NCBI RefSeq assembly: GCF_001636845.1
Contig: NZ_LITT01000013.1
Coordinates: 38,896 to 102,895, forward strand
Source of the DNA: Clostridium ljungdahlii
GTDB lineage: Bacteria > Bacillota > Clostridia > Clostridiales > Clostridiaceae
Direction of reading: 5' to 3'
Length of the DNA stretch: 64,000 bases
Shown: one piece after another, positions 9,058-16,531 of the stretch
How positions within the stretch are numbered: position 1 is the first letter of the stretch
Layout: the number at the start of each line of letters is the position of its first letter
Notes under the pieces: model-generated
Told to the model about the DNA's origin: nothing
Seen by the model: only the letters and a program-made list of their open reading frames with translations
Database searches by the model: none
Position numbers and translations under genes: made by a program

Positions 9058-9304
9058 TAGAGTTTATAAGTAAAAGTTACTCTATGCTCTGAATATTTTT
9101 ACAACATTCAGCACGTTAAATATTTTGATAAGACTAAGCAAAAAAATTAAAAAAATACTGAGAACTTTTGAAAACTTGTACCTCAAACAATTCAAAAGTT
9201 CTAGATTTTTTAAAATTTTTTTTACTAAGACTTATATACAAAATATTTAAAAGTGTTTCATTATTGTAAAAATATTTCTGCACATAAAGTGATTTTTAAG
9301 TTAG
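9058..9304. repeat. Palindromic MITE-like repeat family A, copy A1
   Basis: About 245 bp forming almost one long hairpin. Outer arms carry TTTTTACAA..TTCAG..GTTAAATATTTTGATAAG and its inverted match TCTTATATACAAAATATTTAAAAG..TTGTAAAAATAT. The centre is AGAACTTTTGAAAAC / CAAAAGTTCT. The same element is at 24871-25107 and, internally deleted, at 36182-36296. This copy has the most diverged left end. It fills the nth to membrane-protein gap. Confidence 0.75.
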
Positions 9305-9336
9305 AAAACTTATGTACAGTTTCTAAATAAAAATTT

Positions 9337-9774
9337 TTATTTTTCAGATACTTTATATAAACTTGTAATAACTACATATCCAAATAGTAGCTGAAATATA
9401 GATATCAAATTTGTATTGACTCTTAAAAAGAATTCAATTGGTTGTATTAATACATTTCTTATAAATGAAACAGGACAATAAAATATAAAAACATAAGATG
9501 AAAAATATAAACTTGGTAAGCCTATTAGTATCAATTTGGGAAGATTTACTTTCCATGTTCCATTTTTATCCTTTTCATTTAGAAAGTATTCTAAGCCAAT
9601 GAGAAAGCCAATTACTGCATAAAGAATAAATGTTATTAATCCATATTGATAAATATTTGTTCTAAATGCTTCCTGCAATTTTTTTAGGTAAATTGAAGCA
9701 TATCCTGCTAAATACATAAATGCAATGATAATAAATGCATATACAAAATATTTTAACCAAGTTTTAATTTTCAT
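9337..9774 (-). CDS. Small integral membrane protein, unknown function
   Basis: 145 residues with four hydrophobic segments, about 8-30, 43-62, 80-104 and 112-138. A short polar loop (NEKDKNGTWKVN) lies between the second and third. No motif that I recognise. Start ATG with GGAGGTGG 8 nt upstream. It is alone between repeat A1 and cinA. Confidence 0.6.
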   Translation of the reverse strand: MKIKTWLKYFVYAFIIIAFMYLAGYASIYLKKLQEAFRTNIYQYGLITFILYAVIGFLIGLEYFLNEKDKNGTWKVNLPKLILIGLPSLYFSSYVFIFYCPVSFIRNVLIQPIEFFLRVNTNLISIFQLLFGYVVITSLYKVSEK

Positions 9775-9903
9775 AAATATACCACCTCCATTTTTAAAAT
9801 TGTCCTAAACTTTAGTGACATTTATGCTGTATTATTCAATTTTTAAATAATTTGTATAATTTTTAAACTGTGAAATTTGAGTATTCAACTTTTATTATAA
9901 ACT

Positions 9904-11142
9904 CTATGAGTTTATAAGGTGCCTTCTTATCAAATCGAGGGCAGTCATAGTAGCTCTTTGTCTTACAACATCTCTGCTGCCAAAGAATTGGCACTTCTTA
10001 ACATAAGTTTCTCCGTTTATATAAAGTCCTATATATACTAGGCCTACAGGTTTTTCGTAAGTACCGCCGCCAGGACCTGCAACTCCTGTAGTAGCTATGC
10101 CTATATCAGTATTTGCTGTTTTAGCTATACCTTCTGCCATTTCTTTTGCAGTCTCAGAACTAACAGCAGTAAATTTGTCTAGGGTATCCTTTTTTACTCC
10201 TAGTCTTTTCATTTTGGCCTCGTTGCTATAAGTCACAGCACCTTCTTTAAATACAGCAGATATGCCAGGATAATTTACAAGTCTTGCGGCTATTAGTCCA
10301 CCAGTACATGATTCTGCAGAGGATATAGTTAAACCTTTATTTATCAATAATTTTCCTATAACCTCTTCCATAGTGTCATCATCTTCACCATATATATTTA
10401 TCCCTAGTTTTTCTCTAATTTTAGATTCTACAGGTTTTATAAGCTCTACAGCTTCTTCTTCTGTATTTGTCCGTGCAGTAATTCTAAGTATTGTATCATT
10501 TTCCTTTGCATAAGGAGCTACAGTGGGATTTACACTATTATTTATAAGATCTGAGACACTCTCAGCCATAGAACTTTCTCCCATACCGCAAACTCTAAGT
10601 GTTTTAGATTTTATTACTCCAGTACTATATTTTTTTAAAAATGGTACTACATAATTTTGAAACATAGGCTTTGCCTCTTTTGGAGGACCAGGAAGTATTA
10701 TTAAAATTTTTCCGCTTTGCTCCATACAACATCCAGGAGCCGTACCATGTGGATTAGGAAATATAGAAGCACCTTCAGGAAAGTAAGCTTGCTTTATATT
10801 ATTGCCTTCTAAATTTGATTTTCCCATTTTCTTAAAATAAGCTTCTAAATGGCTAAGTGAATTTTTATCTAAAATCATCTTCTTGTTAAAGTATTCAGCA
10901 CCAGTTTCTTTAGTTAGATCATCTTGTGTAGGTCCAAGCCCTCCAGTTGTAATTATGATGTCAGTTCTTTCAAAAGATTTTCTAAACTCATCTAAAAGTC
11001 TTTGAGGATTATCTCCCACAACAGATTGGTGATACACTTCTATACCAAGATCAGCTAATCCTTTGGAAATAAATTGTGCATTTGTATTTACTATATCTCC
11101 AAGTAAAATCTCTGTACCAACGCATAATATCTCAGCTTTCAT
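9904..11142 (-). CDS. cinA: CinA-like protein (MoaB-like domain plus nicotinamide-nucleotide amidase)
   Basis: 412 residues. The N-terminal MoCF/MoaB-like domain (about 1-170) has ILCVGTEILLGDIVNTNAQF and TGGLGPTQDDLTKE. The C-terminal CinA/PncC domain (about 255-410) has SAESCTGGLIAARL and TGVAGPGGGTYEKPVG. The family deamidates nicotinamide mononucleotide and may hydrolyse ADP-ribose, recycling NAD. Start ATG with GGAGG upstream. It is transcribed divergently from the VanW gene. Confidence 0.92.
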   Translation of the reverse strand: MKAEILCVGTEILLGDIVNTNAQFISKGLADLGIEVYHQSVVGDNPQRLLDEFRKSFERTDIIITTGGLGPTQDDLTKETGAEYFNKKMILDKNSLSHLEAYFKKMGKSNLEGNNIKQAYFPEGASIFPNPHGTAPGCCMEQSGKILIILPGPPKEAKPMFQNYVVPFLKKYSTGVIKSKTLRVCGMGESSMAESVSDLINNSVNPTVAPYAKENDTILRITARTNTEEEAVELIKPVESKIREKLGINIYGEDDDTMEEVIGKLLINKGLTISSAESCTGGLIAARLVNYPGISAVFKEGAVTYSNEAKMKRLGVKKDTLDKFTAVSSETAKEMAEGIAKTANTDIGIATTGVAGPGGGTYEKPVGLVYIGLYINGETYVKKCQFFGSRDVVRQRATMTALDLIRRHLINS

Positions 11143-11314
11143 TTATGTATTACCTCCATATTTAATTATATTTGTAGAATAAACATATTTCTATGATAGC
11201 ATAAAAATTATGCTTATTTGTTACAAATTAATAATAATTAAATTAATAATTTTTATATATAAAAGCTATTACTCTATAGTATAATAACTATGTGAAAGTA
11301 AAGAGGTGATAATG

Positions 11315-12487
11315 ATGAGTGGAAAAAGAAAGACTAGAAAAAGAAAGACTAGAAAATCAAAGAGGATGTTAGGCATAAGATTAAAAATAGTGGGTTTAGC
11401 TGCCTTAACTATTTTTTTGAGTATAAGCTGTGGATTTATAGTATATCATTATAATGATATAAAATACTGGGATAACTTAATTTATCCTAGGGTTTCTATA
11501 AATAATACGGATCTTTCTGCAAAAACTAAAGATCAGGCTAAGAGTATAATGAGCAGCGGATATTTAAATAAATTTCAACAGAGACAGATTACTATAATTG
11601 CAGGAAATAAAAGTTATGAATTACCTTATTCGAGTTTAAGTTTTACGTACAATTTGGATGAAACTCTAAAGTTGGCCTATTCTTATGGAAAAAGCAGCAA
11701 TATATTTAAAAAATATGAATTATTAAAGAATCCTAAAAATGTAAACTATAATTTGAAATTTTCTTATGACACTAAAGCTATATATAATATGGTAGATAAA
11801 ATTGCAAGTGAAGCTGATAAGGAACCTGTGAATGCATCTCTTGAAATGGGAGGAGTGAAGTTTTCAGTAATACCACAGAAAGATGGGCTTAAGGTAGATA
11901 AAGAAGCTTTGAAAAAAGATATTGAATCTAAAATAGATAAAAATTCAGATCAGGATTTAACTGTAAAAGCAGTGCTCAAAACTACCAAAGCTAAAATAAA
12001 GGAAGATGATCTTAAACCTGTGGACACATTAATATCTAGTTTTAGTACAGCCTATGGTGGCATATCTTCTGGTGAAAGGGCAAATAACATATCACTTGCT
12101 ACTAACAGCATAAATGGACATGTAGTAATGCCAGGAGATACTTTTAGCTTCAATGATGTTGTAGGGCAGAGAACTGCAGCAAAAGGATATGAGGCAGCTC
12201 CTGTTATTATTGGAGATAAAGTGGAGTCAGGGCTTGGTGGGGGAATATGTCAGGTATCTACGACGCTTTACAATGCAGTTGCTAAAGCAGGGCTTACAAC
12301 TACGGAAAGGACTCACCATACTATGCCTGTTCATTATGTTCCTCAAGGAATGGATGCTACAGTAGATTATGGAAATATAGATTATAAATTTAGAAATGAT
12401 TTTAAATATCCTATATACATACAAGGTTATACTTCAGGTGGTAACATAGTATTTAATTTATATTCCAATTCTTCAGTATCAAAATAA
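11315..12487 (+). CDS. VanW family protein, membrane-anchored
   Basis: About 390 residues. A polybasic cytoplasmic start comes from a tandem 15-bp DNA repeat (11323-11352), followed by one membrane helix (about 25-45). A putative peptidoglycan-binding domain (PG_binding_4 type, about 80-190) comes next, then the VanW domain (about 240-375) with GDTFSFNDVVGQRT, GGGICQVSTTLYNAVAKAGL and ERTHHTMPVHYVPQGMDA. The family is envelope-linked and has no settled biochemistry. Of the starts at 11306 (GTG), 11312 and 11315, the last has the best spacing to AGAGGTG. Confidence 0.85.
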   Translation: MSGKRKTRKRKTRKSKRMLGIRLKIVGLAALTIFLSISCGFIVYHYNDIKYWDNLIYPRVSINNTDLSAKTKDQAKSIMSSGYLNKFQQRQITIIAGNKSYELPYSSLSFTYNLDETLKLAYSYGKSSNIFKKYELLKNPKNVNYNLKFSYDTKAIYNMVDKIASEADKEPVNASLEMGGVKFSVIPQKDGLKVDKEALKKDIESKIDKNSDQDLTVKAVLKTTKAKIKEDDLKPVDTLISSFSTAYGGISSGERANNISLATNSINGHVVMPGDTFSFNDVVGQRTAAKGYEAAPVIIGDKVESGLGGGICQVSTTLYNAVAKAGLTTTERTHHTMPVHYVPQGMDATVDYGNIDYKFRNDFKYPIYIQGYTSGGNIVFNLYSNSSVSK

Positions 12488-12497
12488 AAATTACATA

Positions 12498-12526
12498 TTA
12501 ACTTAATTAAAAAAGTATGCTATAAT
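12498..12526 (+). promoter_or_regulatory. Probable tRNA-Leu promoter
   Basis: TTAACT (12498-12503), 17-bp spacer, TATAAT (12521-12526), 15 bp before the mature tRNA 5' end. Confidence 0.6.
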
Positions 12527-12541
12527 AGGAAAGTAGTTTAT

Positions 12542-12628
12542 GCGGATATGGCGGAACTGGCAGACGCGCTAGATTCAGGTTCTAGTGAGGGAAACTTCAT
12601 GCAGGTTCAAGTCCTGTTATCCGCACCA
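12542..12628 (+). tRNA. tRNA-Leu (anticodon CAG), CCA encoded
   Basis: An 87-nt class II tRNA. The acceptor stem is GCGGATA / TATCCGC. The anticodon stem-loop is CTAGA-TTCAGGT-TCTAG with anticodon CAG. There is a long variable arm (TGAGGGAAACTTCA) and a T arm GCAGG-TTCAAGT-CCTGT, and it ends in ACCA. Foreign high-GC DNA begins within a few bases of its 3' end. Confidence 0.97.
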
Positions 12629-12631
12629 TGT

Positions 12632-12647
12632 CGAGTGTTCATAACGA
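12632..12647 (+). repeat. Left island-edge inverted repeat
   Basis: CGAGTGTTCATAACGA, 3 bp after the tRNA CCA. Its exact reverse complement is at 19693-19708. Together they bracket the anomalous-composition segment, as expected for ends of a former integrated element. Confidence 0.6.
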
Positions 12648-12663
12648 TACTGAACATTCCGTG

Positions 12664-12695
12664 AATAGGAGTAACCGAAAGGTTGCTCCTATTTT
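12664..12695. terminator. Terminator hairpin after tRNA-Leu
   Basis: AATAGGAG-T-AACC, loop GAAA, GGTT-G-CTCCTATT, then a short T run. It is inside the island edge and may end the tRNA transcript or stem from the recombinase gene's 3' end. Confidence 0.65.
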
Positions 12696-12699
12696 CGTT

Positions 12700-12948
12700 A
12701 CCCGGCTTTCCGTGTGATATACTCCACCGCCACACCCTGCCGGTGCCTTGCGCCTGAGAAACGACGATCTTTTCAATCAGCTCGTTCACAATGGTTGGGG
12801 TGAGTTCCTTGATTTCCTGCTGTGCTTCCCGCAAAGATTTGTCCATCAGCAGCTTTACGAAATCTTCTTCTTCGTCCTGTAAAAATTGCGTCATACGCCG
12901 AAGCTCCAAAAGAACCACTTCTTCCAGTGCGTCGGCCCGTATGTAATC
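12700..12948 (-). pseudogene. Large serine recombinase, C-terminal fragment
   Basis: The minus-strand frame reads YIRADALEEVVLLELRRM, then DEEEDFVKLLMDKSLREAQ, then directly ELTPTIVNELIEKIVV. These are pieces of the C-terminal region of Tn-type large serine recombinases (zinc ribbon edge, coiled coil, DUF4368-like tail). Between LREAQ and ELTPTIV about 70 residues usual for the family are missing. The catalytic domain is absent, its place being taken by a short inverted-repeat element. It is a dead gene. The open frame can be read through into the tRNA but that is not coding. Confidence 0.75.
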
Positions 12949-13207
12949 TATACATTGCACATAGCTTTGGTAACTAATTGGTAAGTTGTTCAAGCCTTAT
13001 GGGATATGGGTTTTTGAGTATTCGGCAAGAAATTAATACCAATTAGTTGCAGATTAACTATAAAGTTTTGAGATGTAAAAAGAGCTTTAAAGCATCAATT
13101 TACACCAGCATGTTCCAATTAAGCTATGTAAAATGCTCAATTTATCTATGAGTTTGTTTTTTAAACATTAATGGCAATTAATTACCATTAATGTGTGCAA
13201 TGTATAG
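12949..13207. repeat. 259-bp AT-rich element with terminal inverted repeats
   Basis: The left end CTATACATTGCACA (12949-12962) is repeated inverted at 13194-13207. Similarity continues inward (TAACTAATTG against TAATTAATTG). It separates the recombinase and relaxase fragments, is AT-rich inside the GC-rich island, and has no ORF. It could be a MITE or the collapsed remains of an insertion sequence. No target-site duplication was seen. Confidence 0.6.
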
Positions 13208-13856
13208 ACCTTTCAGGAACGGCTGAAAGCGCAGATAGATGTTTGCCTTGCCGAAAAGCCGCTGGATATGGACTCCTTTTTGCAGGCTATGGCGAAAGCC
13301 GGCTACGAGGTAAAGCGTGGGTGTGGCGGCACGATCAACTTCCGGGCCAAAGGGCAGGAACGGTTTACGCGCCTGCGTTCCTCTACGCTCGGAAAAGGCT
13401 ATGGCCCGGAGGACATACGGGCAGTTGGAAAAACGGGCGGCGGAAGCAGCAGATCGTCTTCACGTTCTTTCCGAACAGATCAAGTCCATTGAGGGCGCTA
13501 TGAGCGCCAATGCGGAGCTAAAGGGCGCGGTGGTGGATTACGCCAAAACCCGGCCCGTGTTTAGCGGTTACAAGGCTGCGAAATACAGTAAAAAATATCT
13601 CGTGGAGCATAAGGCCGAGATCGCGCTTTACCGGGCGGCGCAGGAAACATTCCGGCGCGTCCTGTCCGGGGCGAAGCTCCCAAAGATGGATGCTCTCAAA
13701 GCTGAATATCAAAAGTTGGCGGCGGAAAAACGGGCCACATACAAGGAGTATCGCGCGGTACGGAAGGACACGCATGAGGTTGTCACGGCGAAGGAAAATA
13801 TCGACCGCCTGTTCGGGTTGACGGACACGCAGAAAAATAAGGAACAGGAGCGGTAG
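13208..13856 (+). pseudogene. Tn1549-type relaxase (MobA-like), C-terminal fragments
   Basis: Frame 2 reads FQERLKAQIDVCLAEKPLD, then MDSFLQAMAKAGYEVKRG, GQERFTRLRSSTLG and GYGPEDIRA. Frame 3 then reads LEKRAAEAADRLHVLSEQIK, YSKKYLVEHKAEIALYRAA and ENIDRLFGLTDTQ. Both are consecutive parts of the C-terminal half of relaxases from Firmicutes conjugative transposons. A deletion plus frameshift lies near 13420-13435, where the family has more residues. The HUH nuclease domain is absent, so mobilisation function is lost. Confidence 0.75.
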
Positions 13857-13987
13857 CGACGGTGACGCAACAACAGGCGCAGAACGCCGACTTTGGGGCG
13901 GATGGCCCCAACAAGCAATTTTATGTTTATATCTTTTTGTGCTCCTCGTGCAGGACTTAATGTTCAGAATACGTCAAATAACGATGC

Positions 13988-14014
13988 AAACACTTAGATA
14001 CGACTCTAAGTGTT
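13988..14014. promoter_or_regulatory. MerR-type dyad / hairpin after merR gene
   Basis: AAACACTTAGA, 6 bp, TCTAAGTGTTT. It has the same half-site spacing as the dyad inside the promoter at 14475-14505. It lies 8 bp past the merR stop and could act as terminator stem, second operator, or both. Confidence 0.5.
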
Positions 14015-14021
14015 TGCTTAC

Positions 14022-14453
14022 TTATCTGTTTTTGATGTCAAGATGATTATGCTCCGACATGTATTTTATCGGGTCATAACCGGCTTGTGGATCAGCGATG
14101 TAGGAATCATAAAAGGCAATTTTTAAATCAACAATGTTCAAATTCTTTTTAAGATCATCTATCTGTCTCAGGATTGCCTTGCGATGCTCAATCATCAACT
14201 GTCTCCGTGCTGGAGCGGTTTCTTCTCCCTGCATACACAAATCGATATATTGCCTAATTTCCTTGACTTGCATCCCGGTATTTTTAAGGCAGCAGATTAG
14301 TTTTATCACGTCAAGGTCGGCTTCACTAAACTGCCGGTTTCCGGTGCTGTTTCGGGTGACAAAGGGAAGAAGCCCTTCTTTATCATAAAAGCGGATTGTA
14401 TAAACGGATATGTTACAGATTTGCGCGACTTCATTGATAGTATACACAGTCAA
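14022..14453 (-). CDS. MerR family transcriptional regulator
   Basis: 143 residues. The winged HTH begins YTINEVAQICNISVYTIRFYDKEGLLPF, and GNRQFSEADLDVI follows. A coiled-coil dimer helix spans about 80-120 and there is no long effector domain. It resembles the AdhR/YraB-type MerR proteins that sense aldehydes or electrophiles and sit beside oxidoreductase genes. It is divergent from the SDR gene, with a 19-bp-spaced promoter between them. High-GC codon use marks it as island cargo. Confidence 0.88.
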   Translation of the reverse strand: MTVYTINEVAQICNISVYTIRFYDKEGLLPFVTRNSTGNRQFSEADLDVIKLICCLKNTGMQVKEIRQYIDLCMQGEETAPARRQLMIEHRKAILRQIDDLKKNLNIVDLKIAFYDSYIADPQAGYDPIKYMSEHNHLDIKNR

Positions 14454-14474
14454 AATCTCCTTAAAAAATTACGC

Positions 14475-14505
14475 TTGACATAGATAGAACTCTAAGTGAT
14501 ATCAT
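14475..14505 (+). promoter_or_regulatory. MerR-controlled promoter of the SDR gene
   Basis: TTGACA (14475-14480), a 19-bp spacer and TATCAT (14500-14505). The over-long spacer is the hallmark of promoters that MerR proteins twist open. The dyad ACATAGA-6-TCTAAGTG fills the spacer. Confidence 0.75.
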
Positions 14506-14568
14506 CAGTATAAAGCACAAGTCAAAAAACTTCAAGACTTTTTGTCTTTATGGAAAGGAAGATGATAA

Positions 14569-14685
14569 ATGTACTTTCAATTGCACAATGATCGCAAGGG
14601 ATGCCAAAGCGAAATATATGGATTTAGCAAGGGAAAATTTATTAAACAAGGAGAATTTAATTATGGCAGAAAATATGAAGCGTGA
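14569..14685 (+). CDS. Possible 38-residue leader ORF
   Basis: ATG with GGAAAGGAAGATG upstream, starting MYFQLHNDRKGCQSEIYG and ending just inside the SDR gene in another frame (SDR start 14663). It may be a translational leader or the remains of a lost first gene. I cannot match it to a family. Confidence 0.3.
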   Translation: MYFQLHNDRKGCQSEIYGFSKGKFIKQGEFNYGRKYEA

Positions 14686-15592
14686 CTGGACAGCAGCGGA
14701 TATCCCCTCACAAAAAGGCCGCTCGGTAGTGATTACCGGAACCGGTGGAATCGGCTATGAAACAGCGCTGGAAATGACTCGCGCAGGGGCCGAAGTTATC
14801 ATAGCGGGTCGAAACAAGGGCAAAGGAGAAGAAGCAATAAGACAAATTAAGGAACTGACTTCTGGTGGAAATATTAGGTTTGAAAAACTTGACTTGGCGG
14901 ATCTTGCGTCCATCAAAGCATTTGGCGAACGGATAAAGGCACAGCACAAAAGCTTGGATATATTAATTAACAATGCGGCGGTAATGAATCCACCGCAGCG
15001 CAAGGTTACCAAAGATGGATTTGAACTGCAAATAGGCACAAACTATCTTGGGCATTTCGCGTTAACGGCGCACTTGTTTCCTCTGCTGCAAAAATGTAAC
15101 AAGCCCCGGGTGGTCACAATGAGCAGTATTGCGCATCGTCAAGGCATTATAAATTTTGCTGACCTCCAATCAGAGGTGAACTACAAGCCCATGGTAGCCT
15201 ATTCTCAATCAAAGCTCGCATGCCTAATGTTTGCACTTGAGCTACAACGGCGAAGTGATGCGGCTGGCTGGGGGATTAGCAGCATGGCGGCACATCCAGG
15301 AATCTCAAGGACAGAATTGATCCCGAATGGAGCCGGAAAGAATAGCCCTGCGGGTATCGCTCGGCGTTTATTTGGGCCGATATTCTTTCAGCCCGCAGCC
15401 CATGGGGCATGGCCGTCACTTTATGCCGCGACAGCGAAAGAAGCCACGGGAGGCATATATTACGGACCTTCCAGAATGAACGAAATGAGAGGATATCCTG
15501 CACTCGCTCAAATTGCGCCGCAAGCAAAGGATATCGAAGTTGCTTCAAAGCTTTGGGAGGAATCTGAAAGGCTGACAAACGTAAAGTTTTAA
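14663..15592 (+). CDS. Short-chain dehydrogenase/reductase (retinol dehydrogenase-like)
   Basis: 309 residues. The Rossmann motif VVITGTGGIGYETALEM has TGTGGIG in place of the usual TGxxxGIG. NNAAVM follows, then the catalytic Ser in MSSIAHRQG and Y-x3-K in YSQSKLACLMFALEL. The length and the PGISRTELIPNG segment match the classical RDH/WW-domain-like SDR group. The substrate is unknown. Given the MerR partner, an aldehyde or quinone is possible. The ATG at 14663 has AAGGAG 9 nt before it. The longer frame from 14588 lacks a ribosome site. Confidence 0.88.
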   Translation: MAENMKRDWTAADIPSQKGRSVVITGTGGIGYETALEMTRAGAEVIIAGRNKGKGEEAIRQIKELTSGGNIRFEKLDLADLASIKAFGERIKAQHKSLDILINNAAVMNPPQRKVTKDGFELQIGTNYLGHFALTAHLFPLLQKCNKPRVVTMSSIAHRQGIINFADLQSEVNYKPMVAYSQSKLACLMFALELQRRSDAAGWGISSMAAHPGISRTELIPNGAGKNSPAGIARRLFGPIFFQPAAHGAWPSLYAATAKEATGGIYYGPSRMNEMRGYPALAQIAPQAKDIEVASKLWEESERLTNVKF

Positions 15593-15618
15593 TGCTATTA
15601 TCACTAAATAGCTAAGCT

Positions 15619-15659
15619 AAGGCACCTACGCTAAACTTCGTAGAGTGCCTTGTTTTTTT
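15619..15659. terminator. Terminator between convergent SDR and tetR genes
   Basis: Stem AAGGCAC..CTACG / CGTAG..GTGCCTT (15619-15651) with a run of T to 15659 on the plus strand. Confidence 0.88.
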
Positions 15660-15707
15660 GTCGTTGTTTTTTCTAGCTACCTTTACGCAGAAATACGGAT
15701 TATACAA

Positions 15708-16376
15708 TTAGTCATGCGTTTTAAAACGAAGACCATCGAAAACGATAGCCAGCAAATGATGGAATCTGCTTGTATCAGAGACATCTTCAAGCTCATCTAC
15801 AATCATAAGAAGACCGGACATCAGGGCGAACAAATCCATGATGTTAATATCTTCCCGTACCGCCTTTGCCTGTTGCGCTCGGGTGAGGAGATCATCACAT
15901 GCCGACTGAAGATCCAACATTGCGCCGGAGACTTCCGTCCGTGCGCGAAAAGTTCCGATTCTGAAAGCGTCCCTCGCTGCCCTATTCGTAAAGCCATCTT
16001 CCATAATGCCGGAAAGAAAATCAAAAAACGTTTTGCCGGGATCGGTATGGCTGATAAGGGCTTTTGCCTCCTCGGTAAGCTTTTGTTTATAACTGATACT
16101 GACTGCGTCAAATAATGCTTCTTTGGTTGGAAAATGACGATATATCGTACCGATGCCAATCCCGGCCATGCGGGCGATTTCACTGATTTGAACCGAAAGC
16201 CCTTTCTCTGAAAAAATTTTACGGGCCGCTTGCAGTATCAGCTCCCTATTCTGTTTTGCATCAGCCCGCAGCGTCTTTTCGGAATCATTAGAAAAGCAGG
16301 AATGATCGGATTGCATATTTACCATTTCGTCAGTAGTATTTGCGGCAGCCAAAGATTTTTTCCCCTTTGCCATCAT
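15708..16376 (-). CDS. TetR family repressor
   Basis: 222 residues with an unusually long N-terminal extension of about 40 residues. The HTH comes next: ILQAARKIFSEKGLSVQISEIA, then AGIGIGTIYRHFPTKEALFDAV. The C-terminal ligand-binding helices resemble the TetR_C group found with drug exporters. It is divergent from the MFS gene. Two palindromic operators lie in the shared region, so it most likely represses the exporter and is released by its substrate. AGAGGGG precedes the ATG. Confidence 0.9.
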   Translation of the reverse strand: MMAKGKKSLAAANTTDEMVNMQSDHSCFSNDSEKTLRADAKQNRELILQAARKIFSEKGLSVQISEIARMAGIGIGTIYRHFPTKEALFDAVSISYKQKLTEEAKALISHTDPGKTFFDFLSGIMEDGFTNRAARDAFRIGTFRARTEVSGAMLDLQSACDDLLTRAQQAKAVREDINIMDLFALMSGLLMIVDELEDVSDTSRFHHLLAIVFDGLRFKTHD

Positions 16377-16418
16377 AAGTCCCCTCTTTCCTCTTTATTT
16401 TACCTGAAAAAATGAATG

Positions 16419-16447
16419 TTGACAACGGAATCATGATTCCGTATAAT
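16419..16447 (+). promoter_or_regulatory. Promoter of MFS exporter with operator in the spacer
   Basis: TTGACA (16419-16424), 17 bp, TATAAT (16442-16447). The spacer plus one base is the perfect 18-bp palindrome ACGGAATCATGATTCCGT (16425-16442), so a bound TetR dimer would block RNA polymerase. Confidence 0.9.
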
Positions 16448-16453
16448 ATAGTC

Positions 16454-16480
16454 TATAAACGGAACGCCATTCCGTTTATA
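16454..16480. promoter_or_regulatory. Second TetR operator
   Basis: TATAAACGGAA, 5 bp, TTCCGTTTATA: an 11-bp perfect inverted repeat sharing the CGGAA/TTCCG half-sites of the first operator, just downstream of the -10 box. Confidence 0.85.
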
Positions 16481-16531
16481 GATTGTAAAGGTGTTTTGAA
16501 AATCAAAAGCTATTTGGGAGGGAAAGATAGG

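Noticed and set aside
9058..9304. Terminator or CRISPR-like array in the repeats
   Set aside because: The structure is one palindrome per copy and not regularly spaced short repeats. No spacer pattern or cas genes are present.
12607..12993. Minus-strand ORF of 128 codons as a real gene
   Set aside because: Only its middle is recombinase-like. The start lies in the TIR element and the end runs into the tRNA, so it is a pseudogene fragment.
13195..13503. Plus-strand frames starting at 13195 and 13317 as separate proteins
   Set aside because: They are shadow or partial frames of the broken relaxase. The homologous residues are split over two frames.
15645..16115. Plus-strand ORF of 156 codons opposite tetR
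   Set aside because: It is antisense to the well-supported TetR gene, without a ribosome site or family motifs.
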